DNA of 64,000 nt, taken from Acanthochlamys bracteata (taxonomy: Eukaryota; Streptophyta; Magnoliopsida; Pandanales; Velloziaceae). Shown here one piece after another: positions 37,823 to 48,875 of the stretch. The stretch's first letter is position 1, and every line of letters starts with the position of its first letter. Location of the stretch: positions 7,564,001-7,628,000 of the forward strand of contig CM034127.1 of the NCBI GenBank assembly GCA_019914995.1, written 5' to 3'. The translations under genes were made by a program, and so were the position numbers. The notes beneath the pieces were generated by a model. That model was given only the letters and a program-made list of their open reading frames with translations. It searched no databases and had not been told where the DNA came from.

Positions 37823-38469
37823 TATATTCGTTAGCCTTTAGTAATGACTACGTACGGACGGTGTGTTGAGGGCAATTAGAAGTTTTGTTTACAAGTGCCG
37901 ATTACACTAATTTCATGAGACGGGAAAGACTGCTATAGCTAGCTAGTGACATAGTTTTGCTTACTATTTGGAGTCGCTTGTAAACAACTGGAGTTAAGTA
38001 GTTATAAAAATTGGGCTTGAATATTTATTTGCTCCAAAAAGAAAAAATATAAAACATTTTGTTTGTGTAGAAAATGCTTGGTATAATTTTTTCTGTGAAT
38101 ACTGTTTTTTCAGAAATTGTTCAGGAAGATAATATTTTGTTCTGAGGCATTGATTTATGTCCTCCACAAGCATATCTCTTGATCAGCGTTTGAGCTCTCA
38201 TCAGCTCCATATCTTGCTATTTGATTACCCTCATGGGTTCAATAATCCTCTATAATAAGCTCGGCCCATTTTGCCCTCGAACAAACGGCAGGATAATTCA
38301 TGCATCAGGAATTTCCATATATATCCCACGCACTACTTGCCGCATCTTTTTTTTTATTTAAAAAAATGTAGTTGCCATATTTTGTTGATGGCGATGAAAC
38401 TGTGCTGTGTAGAGATGTTTTTGATATGGTCGGTAATATATGAACAGTTCCAAAATTTCACCAAAAATT
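37823..38469 (+). other. 3' flank of the 88-residue protein gene
   Basis: This contains the probable 3' UTR and downstream AT-rich sequence; no further gene is seen. Confidence 0.4.
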
Positions 38470-39170
38470 TATCTATTTAATTCAAATTACAGTTAAAAAT
38501 TTTAATACATATAAATATATGGATTGAATTAGAATGAACGAATTTGATCCGATTATTAAATAGATCAATTCAGGTTGATTCCAAATTAATCCATCAACTC
38601 AGTTGTCACCTTTTGAAAGAATAATTTTCTGATTCTTTTACCATATAATAAATTTTACCAATAAAAAAATCGATAACAATAATTTATAAAATTTAAATTA
38701 TATTATATTTATAATTATCGTTTACTTTTATGTTTTATTAAAATAGTGCAAAATATGAATTATAATATTATCGAAAGTATTACTATACAGGTATTTTTTT
38801 AATGATAAATATGAATTTTGTAGAAAAGTTTTTATCGATATTTTGTCAGCTACTTATGTTTATCAAATTTTTATCAAAAGTATATTTATAATCATAAATT
38901 TCAGTTGTCACCATATATTTCAAAAAGTAAAAGAAATTTTTTTTTTGGAACACTCTAAGGATCGATGAAGATACTAAGTAATGCACATTTTGATGAAAAC
39001 ATACCATATCTCTTCACCACGAACCTCGTGCATATTCATCCCAACTGATTTTATAGTTCACTCAGTCTTTAAAATATAAAATTAATAATTTTTAATTATT
39101 AAATAGGTCGACCTGAATTTAATATAATTATTAAATATGTTGGATTAGGAATACACAATTTAACTCACTA
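38470..39170. mobile_element. truncated relative of the hAT-type element at 29135-29986
   Basis: It shares ordered blocks with the 852-bp element, including TTATCGAAAGTATTACTATA, AATTTGATCCGATTATTAAAT-like words and the TTAATAGGTCGA-type right part. Both ends are eroded and no target duplication is found. Confidence 0.5.
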
Positions 39171-39569
39171 ACGACTTGTTCTTCCAATGTAGATAGGCTT
39201 CCCCTGTCTTTGCTTCACTTTTGCATAATTTTTCTTACTGTTATAGATTACAGCATTCGTCAGCCCAAAGTCTTCAGTAACAACATGTAGTAGCAGCTAG
39301 AGCAAAGATTGCTTTCTCTTCTTCACATCTCGTCTTTCTATAAATGTGCAAATATTAAACACAATAAAAGATTAATTCTTGATCCCTCACAGTTGATTAT
39401 AGTTGCACATGATTATAAATTTCAGTTGTTTACTTTCAAGAACCTCACGTCGAAGACAAAATCACCGTCGTAGTAAGAAACAAAGAAATCACCATGAAAA
39501 CAAAGGATAGGTGAGGAGCAACTTATGTGACGTTGGAGGACTGTAGCCGGCGTAGCAGCGGCGATCGAT

Positions 39570-39830
39570 CTCGGACGAAGCGGCGATCGAGCAACGGCCG
39601 AAGAAACAATGAGAATGAGGAACCAGTGTGGCGTCAGACAACTGGAGCGGATGTAGCAATGGCCATCAAGCTCAGACAAAGTGACCATCGAGCTCGGACG
39701 AAGCGGGGATTGAGCAGCGGCCAAAGAAAAAAAAGAAAGAAGAACCAGTGTGATGTCGAAGGATTAGAGCTGGCATAACAGCGGTGATTGAGAGCTCGGA
39801 CGAACGGGGATCGAGCAGCAGTGAAAAAAA
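39570..39830. repeat. GC-rich imperfect tandem repeat
   Basis: The block CTCGGACGAAGCGGCGATCG recurs with changes at 39570, 39693 and 39795, with a weaker copy at 39671. The periods are about 123 and 102 bp. Each main unit also carries GAAGAA and, in the first two, AACCAGTGTG. GC content is far above the surroundings. ORFs read through it on both strands have no recognisable domain. Confidence 0.65.
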
Positions 39831-39876
39831 ATATGGGAAAGAGGAAAGAAATGCTTTCATTGAGAACAAGCTTGAG

Positions 39877-40130
39877 TGGGCATTTGGGAAAGCGTTTTCC
39901 TAAAGCTCTTTTTTATTTTTTTCATTTCATATTATTTAATATATCTATTATAAATATTTAGAAAATTTATTTAAAATTTTAAATATATAAAAAATCTTAT
40001 GTAGTAAGATTTTTTTATTGCTTTTTTTATTATTATGTTTAGATAAAAAAATAGAGCTTATTTTTATAAAAAATAAAAATATTTTTTATTTCAGAAATGC
40101 TCTATTTCAAAAGTACTCACAAACGTCCTA
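39877..40130. mobile_element. MITE, 254 bp
   Basis: The ends TGGGCATTTGGGAAAGC and (reverse complement) TAGGACGTTTGTGAGTAC form imperfect TIRs. GAG occurs directly at both outer edges (39874-39876 and 40131-40133), a possible 3-bp duplication though not the usual TWA. The core TTATGTAGTAAGATTTTTTT is shared with the intron 12 MITE family. Confidence 0.55.
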
Positions 40131-41887
40131 GAGTCGAGCGCTTATTGCTTACGCGTTAAGCCTATTTTTTTATAAAATTCTGGTTGACTCGTTCGACCAG
40201 GTCGACAGGTCTAATCGAAAACCGCTGGAATCGACCCGGATTAGTCCGGATCGACTATAGAGATGGTTTTATTGATAATCCGGATCGGTTTACGCTCCGA
40301 ATCGACGGTACGGTTGATCCAAACGGACCGGTTTGACTTGTATAACTATAGTATTTGTCATAGGTACATATTTTAAGTTATTACTATACATATCAAGAAA
40401 AAAGCCACCATATAGGCGAAGTTGGTGTTGAGCTTTACAACATTAAGGGTGTGTTTCAATAAAAATAAATTTTACAAAAATAGGGTTCGTACAAGTGGAG
40501 TTCATTGAGAATTGAAGTTGAGCAAAAATTTTGTGTTTGAAGTGATAATTAAAAAATATGAAATAAAATTTAAAAACTTTTAGCGGAAGTTTCATGAAAG
40601 TAAAAGTAAAGTTTGAAACGGAGGAAAGACGTGTGAAGTAGAGAACTCAAATTTGACAGAAGAATTGAAGTAGTGAGAACAAAATATGATAGAAAACAAT
40701 GTTTCACTCAGAGAACATTATTAATAAGAATAGAAAGCAACCATGTTTACGGGTGATATGCTAATGAACCTAATGGTTTGCAAACAACGGTGTTACACGC
40801 ACTTAGAGAATATTTAAATAAGCTTATTTTTTTATTAAATAAACAAATATATATAAAAAATTGAGGATATATAATTTATCTATATGTTGAAACTTTAAAA
40901 TAATTCTTATCATACTGTAAAAAGTTTATTAAAAATATAAATAATATCATAATTACTGCTAAAATCTCTTTGGTCTAAAGTATATATCAATAAAGATACG
41001 ACGAATTCAAGTCCATGGTCAATATCAAACTTTTTAAGCCCTTCTAATAGCAAGGAAAATGTCATGAATGGTATCATAATCATAAATCGTATTAAGCAAT
41101 GGTAATCTTGATGAGTAAGACAAATGTAGTGTATTAAGTGTACTCGTTATTGTTCTGGATCCATGTTTAATCTTAGCAGGCAGTAACGATTTCGAGTTTC
41201 TTTTCACATTTAATTTGAATTAGTGGTAAATTTTTTTAAATTAAGAGTTAGTATATTATTATCATTAATTTTAGTAGTTTTAGTAGACTAGTAGTTAGTG
41301 CAAATAGTAGATAATTAAGTCGGATTCCAGGAGAAAAGATCAAGAAGAAGAAACAAATAAAGAAAAATTATGATAACACTAAAACAAACAAACAAAATAT
41401 ATTTATTACATGAAAACAATTAGTTAATAATAACTGCATACCATTGTGTAAATTTATTAAAATTGTAAGCATCCTGTATAAACAACATAAATGGTTCATA
41501 TAACTTCATACATATTACAAGAGTATAACCGCTACTATATACCGAAGGCATTTCCGAGCAGGAAATACATCTGCCTATGGTTCTGTGCTAATTTAAGGGC
41601 CTTCTAGAGCAGGAATTGCATTAGCGAAGAGACGTCCTAGAAAATTCCAACACAAGGTAGTTCATTTTAGTATTCGTTTGATTTTACTTTTTTATTTTTT
41701 ATTTAATTTTTAATTTTATATTTTTAAATAAATTTTTTATAATTTTATAAATTTTTTAATTTAAGAATATAAAAAAGTTTTATTAATTATTTTTGTTAAA
41801 ATTTTAAAATAAAATACAATGGTTGATCATATCAACTAATTTTCGTTACTTTTTATTTCGATCATCACTATAGATTTTTATCCTTTA
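40131..41887. other. gene-free stretch
   Basis: 40185-40345 is a less AT-rich patch with repeated CGGAT/CGGTTTGAC words, possibly part of an old mobile element. GGGTGTGTTTCAAT near 40447, preceded by TTAA, looks like one end of a Harbinger-like element whose other end was not found. No exon was recognised. Confidence 0.35.
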
Positions 41888-42246
41888 GGGTGTGTTTCAA
41901 TTCATCGAAACTCTAGTTTCTTCCGCTTGATTTAGAGTTCTGATAAATTCACATATTTCAATTTTATACGGATCTGAAATTGCAATTCCTTATTACTGTG
42001 TTGAGTTCTCCATTGAACTCCAAATCTAGTGTTCATTTTCGCGAGATTTTTTTTCTTTAAGCTACTACGCGTTTGCTCTGGTGGGTCGGTGAACTTCTGG
42101 GATGTATGGTTGCAACAATTAGACCTTCGATCGAAGTTCACTGTAGATAACATCAACAATAGTTCAGTCGGTTGATATTTTTTCAAACTCTGATTTTCTT
42201 TGTTTTTCTTCAAAGAGATCACTTGTACTATTCGTCAAACACAAGA
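41888..42246. mobile_element. Harbinger-like MITE, 359 bp
   Basis: The left end GGGTGTGTTTCAATTC and the reverse-complemented right end TCTTGTGTTTGACGAATAG share a TGTGTTT core. TTA flanks both ends (41885-41887 and 42247-42249). The interior has no convincing coding capacity; a minus-strand ORF inside has no recognisable domain. Confidence 0.5.
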
Positions 42247-42415
42247 TTAGGATATTCAAAACATAAACTATGATTCTTATATAATTGTTATCATAAAAAT
42301 ATTATAAATTTCCAACACCTACATATGTAAGTATCCTAAGCATTACTGAATCTCTAATCAACAAGTTAAAATTGTGAGAAACAAGATTCACTTCCATAAA
42401 TATTAAATATATATG

Positions 42416-42860
42416 GATTGACATTTCTGAAATAGAATATATTTTTATCTTTTTTAAAAAATAAATTCTATTTTTTTTACTTTCAAAAAATAATAAAAAT
42501 ATATAATTTTTACACTATCTAAATTTTTAAATAAAATTTTTAAATATTTATAAAATATGTATTAAAAAATATAAAATAAAAAAATTTAAAAAAAGCGTTT
42601 GGGATTGCATCCCAAACGCGTATCAAAAATCTTGGACTTGAGTTTGACAAAACATTCCCAAAAAAAATTTTAATTTTTAATTTTACATTTTTAATATATT
42701 TTTATAAATATTTAAAAATTTTATTTAAAAATTAGAAAATAAAAAAGTATTCTACATAATAAAATTTTTATTATTTATTTTTTAATAAAAATAAAGTTTT
42801 TAAAAAAATAAAAATATTTTCCGTGAGCTTTACTTTAAAATCGCTTTCAAACGCCGCCTC
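42416..42860. mobile_element. two abutting MITE fragments
   Basis: Two AT-rich MITE-like fragments lie at about 42416-42619 and 42640-42860. At 42595-42619 the palindrome GCGTTTGGGAT, three bases, ATCCCAAACGC (11-bp arms) marks the junction. The right fragment ends with CTTTCAAACGCCG, again the family terminus. Boundaries are approximate. Confidence 0.45.
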
Positions 42861-44142
42861 AATCGGTCGTAGTTTGAGAGATCGTGTCAAAGAAAATAAA
42901 TAAATAAATAAAGAAGGGAAAATTGGAAAAAAAACACGGATAGAATTGGCAGGTAAGAAATTTCTTCCTCCCAGTTGGAATCACTTGCCCTTACTAAATT
43001 TGATCCAAATAACGTTGAGGTGAAATACTTCAGCTTCACCTCAATTAACCGCTCCTCGCCTTACCTCAATTAACCTCCCTTCACCTCAATCCAAATAAAG
43101 GGTATGTAATTTAAGCCTGAACATGCAACGCAAGCACAGCATGTTTCCACCAATTTGATCAATTTGTTCCATGCTTCTAGTTTTATGGCTCTTACAAAGA
43201 AGCACACAAATAAAATAAAACTAAAAATTTGAAAAGGAAAAAAAAAGAGAAACCCAGGATATATTGATTCAAATGAATGACAATATTTAATCAGCACAGA
43301 ACACAGCAATATAAACTTCAGCTGGAGCGGGGCAAGGCCACAACACAATGAAGTATGTCTCATTTCATGCAGGAATAGCACACTTTCTAAATGCACTACC
43401 CAGTATGAACTTCTAAAGAGCTGACCCTCAGTAACAGAACTATAATACCATAAATACCATAAATGACAGAATCATACTACTCTGATCCTCAAAATTCTAT
43501 TCATCATCATTGCTGCTGTTCCCTGTAAATAACTGGTACAAGATGCTTCCAGAAAACATACTACATTATAAAAAGTTCCAAACTATGGTTCTTCCTATAC
43601 TACTGTCTTAACTTAAAGGCAAAAATATCACTTCCCACTCAATTGACAGTATATAAACCACACTGAGTATGTTAAAATCTACAGAACTACATGCCTATAA
43701 AGGCCACACAGACAAAATAAAACAATACACAGATAGTGAGTGAAAACAGTGATATCATAGTGCTAGGAAAAGTTCCATAGAACTTGCAAGAATTGTCCCA
43801 GCTCCATCGGTGCCAATCAAGTTCATCCAATTTACAGTATGGTCAGTACTAACTGTTTGAGTTCATCTATTACACTACACAGGTAAGAACCTTGTTTTAG
43901 ATCAATCAAAAACAAGTAGCATATTATCATAAACTAGTCACAGAAAACTGCCATATGCTTGCTTGCTAAGAAAACAACAAACTCTGGTTTACCAAAATTT
44001 TAAACAAACCATACACACTGCGAATATAGCTTCTAAGTTGAATAAAACTAAGAGTATTGCTGCAGTTCATGTGCTTAAGATGTTCAACAAACTCATTTTG
44101 CAAACTAAAACATAAATAAACATCAAAAGATGGTCATACACT
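42861..44142. other. intergenic region downstream of RPS2
   Basis: 42960-43100 carries Harbinger-like end debris (CACCTCAATCCAAATAAAGG). The 3' UTR of the minus-strand RPS2 gene should lie just left of 44143. No exon chain was found; a minus-strand ORF at 43070-43396 has no domain. Confidence 0.4.
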
Positions 44143-45885
44143 CTAAGCTTCCACAGGCCTCTCACTTTCTGCAATAGTAAGTGCCTTCATGGGATTGGAG
44201 AGGTAATCAGTGAAGTTTTGGTAGGGTGACTTCCTAAATTCTGTCTCACGCCAGAGGTCAGGGGTCAGGAATCCATAAGTCTTCATGAGACAATCAAAAG
44301 TAGCCTGCACAAAGAAGTCAGGGGTCAGGAATCCATAAGTCTTCATGAGACAATCAAAAGTAGCCTGCACAAAGAAGTCGAAACTCTTTTAAAAGAATTC
44401 CAAATCAAATCCATTCCCAAAGTCATAGCCAGACAGACTACATATCAAAATATATCATGAAATACCGGAGTATATACAGATACAAACCACAGTAATCTAC
44501 TAGCAAGAAAATTGGATCAAGTGATTGGATAACTTAGAAATATATCATACTAAACATAATTATATTTATAGCTTCATTGAAAAAATTACAGAAAATTTTA
44601 GCATTTGGATCACTAAAATCAGAAACTTCAATCAAGCCTCATAATACATAACAATCAAATTAGAACATTTACAAAATATATAACACAATCATGTCTGTTC
44701 CACTATAGGTGCAAGTATCAACCCCAAAGATTTGTGTATCAGCTCTTGCTCTCCAAAAAACATTAAAACATGAGAGCATTGACAACAAGTGGCCAAACAA
44801 CAACATCAAACATTAATAAGATACCACCAGTAACTCAGTTCATCTAGAGCTAGACTAAAACAGAATACTATATTTTCAATCAAAATTCAATACAAGTTCA
44901 TTGAATATCTAAAATGTGTAACATTGCACAGAATATCAGATAAGCAGATAATAATTTCACTGCATACAAAGAAAACAGGTTTCTTAGAGAAAACAGGCAT
45001 TGCAAAAACAGGATCTATTTTCTCAAAATATGCAACAGATTTCTTAGAGAACCGGTGTATGTCATCAGAGAACAGTAAACTCAATCAATTGTTGTAAATA
45101 CTACATGTACAGAAAAAACCAAACTAAAAGAAACAAAAATTGCCTAAAATCAAATGTATGACAACAAATATTTAAACTATCACTAAAGTAGACGAAATAT
45201 AAACCTTCACAAAGTTGCCGAGTGTCTTTGTAGATCCGCGAGAAGAAGTGAACACATCTTCAATACCAGCGAACTGAAGCACCTTCTTGGGCACACGAGC
45301 AGCAACGATTCCAGATCCTCTTGGCGCCGGCACCATCCGAACAAGGACAGATCCACACTTTCCCGTAACCTTGCAGGGAACTGTATGGGGTGCCCCAATC
45401 TTGTTTCCCCAGTACCCTCTCCTTACAGGGATCACAGAGAGCTTAGCCAAAATGATTGCGCCACGGATAGCAGTAGCGACTTCTTTGGAACACTTCACAC
45501 CGAGACCAACGTGACCATTGCCGTCACCGACGACAACGAACGCCTTGAATCTGGTGCGCTGGCCAGCACGGGTTTGTTTCTGAACAGGCATGATCTTCAT
45601 AACTTCATCCTTGAGGCCCGGCAGCAAGCTTTCAATGATCTGGTGCTCCTTCACGGGAAGAGATTGGAGATAGATCTCTTCCAGGCTTTTGATGTGGCCT
45701 GCCTTGACGAGACGGCCAAGCTTTGTCACGGGAACCCATGGGTCTTCCTGATTTCCTTCCCCACGGCCACGACCACCGCGCCTGCCACGGCCACGATCAC
45801 CACGACCGCCACGGCCACCACGATCGCCACGGCCACCAAATCCACGACCGAAGTTACCACGATCACCGCCCCCACGTTCCGCCAT
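44143..45885 (-). CDS. RPS2: cytosolic small-subunit ribosomal protein S2 (uS5)
   Basis: A structural 40S protein near the decoding centre and mRNA entry. Exon 1 is 45205-45885 (227 codons, phase 0). Exon 2 ends with TAG at 44143-44145. With the distal acceptor, exon 2 is 44143-44304 and the protein has 280 residues, close to the 284 of Arabidopsis RPS2. Residues 5-44 are an RGG-rich tail. The S5 N-terminal domain has [20 protein letters not shown], then the C-terminal fold with [18 protein letters not shown] and the end [22 protein letters not shown] at 45885 is the first in-frame ATG; no upstream ATG extends the frame. Odd: the exon 2 acceptor region is tandemly duplicated (60 bp). A proximal acceptor would make exon 2 44143-44364 and add 20 residues in frame (300 residues). 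Confidence 0.95.
44257..44379. repeat. perfect 60-bp tandem duplication across the RPS2 exon 2 acceptor
   Basis: Sequence 44257-44319 is repeated without a mismatch at 44317-44379; the period is exactly 60 bp. Each copy contains the intron end TTTGTGCAG and the first codons of exon 2 ([16 protein letters not shown]). Because 60 is a multiple of three and the joining bases stay open (read through as FFVQ), both acceptors give an in-frame product. Perfect identity means the duplication is recent, or an assembly artefact. Confidence 0.95.
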
Positions 45886-46015
45886 AGCTGGTTGAGAGAT
45901 TAGGTTACGGTTTGGTAGTAGTGAAGAAGAGAAAACGAGTGTGCGGCGCCAGGAGAGCAATGGTTTGAGGAGATTGTAGTATATAAAGGTGAAGCGGAGA
46001 CGTCTAGGGTTTTGG
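45886..46015 (-). promoter_or_regulatory. RPS2 promoter with TATA box and telo-box
   Basis: On the - strand a TATA-like TTTATATA (45980-45987) lies about 95 bases upstream of the ATG. An AAACCCTAG telo-box lies at 46004-46012. Telo-boxes are a known feature of plant ribosomal-protein gene promoters and fit growth-linked expression. Confidence 0.6.
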
Positions 46016-47332
46016 AGTCCGGTTACCTCAGTTGTTACGTTTACCGGTGCGTTCGGGTTCTAATGGATCTCATCGTGTTTGATCAATCCAACGGTTGAGA
46101 ATACACAATAGTTTATCAGGTTGAGAACACAGAATATCGAAACCTGAACATATTTATATAATTGATGGCGAGCGCAGAAGTAATTATAAAATTTTTTGAA
46201 ATCAAAGATATTTTTAAAAATAAATTTTTAAGAAGTCTGATTTTTTATATTAAAAAACTAAAAGTTATACATATATAGGTTAGCGACTACAATTTTTTTA
46301 TACTTCCAAAAATTTTAACAATTTTTGTAGAATACAATAGAAGGAATGTAAAAAATACAAAGTGATTGTTTGACATGATAAGCACTTAAAAAATTCGATC
46401 AAACGCTCCCTAAGTCAAATATTTACGCTAATATTTGATATCTACGCTATATACTAATGCAGGAGAACTACTTAGCCCATATATGTAGGATGCGAGTGTC
46501 TGGCCCATATAGACATCCGAAATGGTAGGAGCATTGGTCGAGTGCAAATACAGCCTAAGTGTTATAGAAGATTCAGTCTCATTTATAGTATATTATTATA
46601 ACTATCTATTGTTATATGTGAAGAACATAATATATGTATATGAGGTCCTTGATATTATTCTATTATACTTTCTATTGTTCAGTGGCTATTTTATCTTATA
46701 ATAACTAATTTTTTGCCAACCTCTTTTGTTTAAGATTTGAGAATTAGTATAGTACAATCATATCGTAATAAAAGTATAATGCCAGTTCTCTCTTTCATTC
46801 TTATCATTTGTCTTCTGTTAAAACTATATCGATATAGAATGACTTAGGATTTAGTAAGATTTGGCTTCGATATGTCATTATATTTATTGCATATAGAGAT
46901 AGTGATATAACAACTTAGGTAATGCATTAGTTGACCTTAAATGGTGCATTCTATAATATTCACCTCGTTAAGAATAGGGTCACTTATTTGCTTTTCTTTA
47001 GCCTCCATAAAAGATTTTTAGAGACGAGTAAGAATTGAATGAACCTAACGTCATGGACTATGTTGAAATTTTAAGGGTATATTTCGTGCACCGAATTTCT
47101 TTTTCTACAGTTAGCTTTGTATCTTCGAGGGATGTATTTATCTCTAGAACCACTGTTCTTTGCAATTAAAGTTGTCCTTCCCATTTATTTTGGAGTTGTA
47201 AGTTGAGTCTATAGTTAAATTAGGTAAGTAAGCTATTGATGCATTGTACCTATTATATTTTCTCATATTTCGGTGATTTGGACCAATTACATTCTCGCTT
47301 GGTGTTTCTAGTGATTGTTATGTTATTATTAT
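46016..47332. other. gene-free stretch
   Basis: A MITE-like remnant lies at about 46160-46412, with a right end ATCAAACGCTCCC. The remainder has no exon or RNA gene that I can support. Confidence 0.35.
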
Positions 47333-47552
47333 GGGTACGTTTGGTATTATTTTTTAGAAAAAATTTTTGAATTTTATTTTTTCTAATAAACATTCTACAA
47401 TAGTTTACAAAATTTATTAAAAATTTTACGTCGTAAGATCTTATTATTGCTAATTTTTTTAGATCAAAAAATTAAAACTCATTTCTTGAAATAGGATAAA
47501 AATATTTTTCATCTCAAAAAAGTACTTTTCATAAACACTCTCAAACAGCTCC
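47333..47552. mobile_element. MITE, 220 bp
   Basis: The left end GGGTACGTTTGGTATTA and the reverse-complemented right end GGAGCTGTTTGAGAGTG form imperfect TIRs. TAT lies directly outside both ends, a possible 3-bp duplication. It contains the family core TTTTACGTCGTAAGATCTTA followed by TTATTGCT. Confidence 0.55.
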
Positions 47553-48875
47553 TATGTCACTACATAAAATCACACCTTATGTTTATAGAAAAGATTCTGT
47601 CAAAATTTTAAAATATCGGTATGATTTAGGTATTGAGTTAAGAATTACTCTAAGCTCACTAAGTTGGGTCAAATTTGACCCTTACTTGAATTTAGTTTAG
47701 TATAAAGTTGGTCATAACTCAATGTGGGTTATGATAACTAGTGCCCCTTAAGACAGTTATTAAGAGTATTTTTTAAATATTTAAAATTAAAAATCTAAAC
47801 AAGAGAAGTTAAAAATATAAAAAATTTATTAGAACATATTAAAATAGGGGAGAGTTATCGCCACTCTCTTTTCTGTTCAACATATGTACATTCCAAATTT
47901 TGACTATTGATCAAGTTTGATCAGATTAGATCCAATAGTAGAATGAACAGGAAGTGAAAATGTCGACTACTCTTATAAAATTTTAATTACTACTGTTCAT
48001 CATGACCATTGAATCAAATTTGATTAATGGTTACAATTTAAAGTATACGTGGAGTGAATAAAAAATAGAGTGGCTCTAGCAGTTCCCATAAAATATCAAA
48101 ATTTTAGAAATTTCAGATGATTTTAATAGTAACAAGTATTTGAAATCAGTTTATGCTTTGGACATATTACTCTTACGGTTCATGTAAGCATAGATGAATC
48201 CAAATAAGAATGTTCAAAGATTAAGTATAATATGGAATTGAAATGCTAGTCAACTGAAGCTGAACTAACAGGTTTAACCTCTCATACATCAAACAAGCTT
48301 ATTTATGTAACATAGGAGATGCTTATGCATTTCGATCGAAGGATTAATTAGGCATCAATAAGTCAAGCAAGCATTGAAGGTATCTGAATATTTGTGGAAA
48401 AAGTTTGAAAAAAGATGAACTCATAGTCGAAAGAATTTAGATTTGTTCAAACTCTAATAACTTATCAATATAGCCGTTTGAACAAAGCCATAGAAATTTA
48501 GTTAAAGAAAATTCAAGGAGAAGATATTTGTCGAGAATTTAACAATAGCAAGATGAAGAAAGCCAGAAGATTAAAAAATATATTATTGTTTATGTTTGAA
48601 AAAGTTTCATTTCGAACTAGAAGTCTTTATATTGAGTTGTTCAATGGAGATTTCATCGTGTTTTCTAAGGTAGTTCAAAGCCAAATTTCTAGGGCATGTT
48701 AGGTTACATTTATACTTTAATAATGAATCAGATTTATTAACTGATTTGAAGGAATTTCACTATAAACAAGAAACTTACAAGAATATTATTAGTAAACTAA
48801 AAGAAGAATTCATATTCATATAACTTCTAAAGAGTTTATTACCGTTCCATGAGATTTCACGTGATTCAAATCCTG
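47553..48875. other. gene-free stretch left of the copia element
   Basis: No exon or complete element was recognised. The junction at 48875/48876 is where similarity to the other copia LTR starts abruptly, so the original insertion site on this side has been lost. Confidence 0.35.

Noticed and set aside
39422..39869. Overlapping ORFs through the GC-rich tandem repeat
   Set aside because: Open frames on both strands arise from the repeat itself; there is no start context, domain or splice pattern.
43070..43396. 108-codon minus-strand ORF
   Set aside because: Low-complexity Phe-rich product partly over Harbinger-end debris; no domain seen.
43490..43530. Acidic C-terminal mini-exon (NSSNDDE then stop) on the minus strand
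   Set aside because: There is an acceptor-like TTTACAG, but no upstream exon was found between it and RPS2.
44890..45080. Possible box C/D snoRNA in the RPS2 intron
   Set aside because: A single TGATGA-like word without a properly placed D box and terminal stem is not enough.
45385..45903. Plus-strand ORF of 172 codons opposite RPS2 exon 1
   Set aside because: It is an antisense shadow of the GC-rich RGG and S5 coding sequence; the minus frame encodes a clear RPS2.
45886..45960. N-terminal extension of RPS2 starting at 45960
   Set aside because: The apparent start is a TTG, not an ATG; the family starts at the [10 protein letters not shown] methionine (45885).
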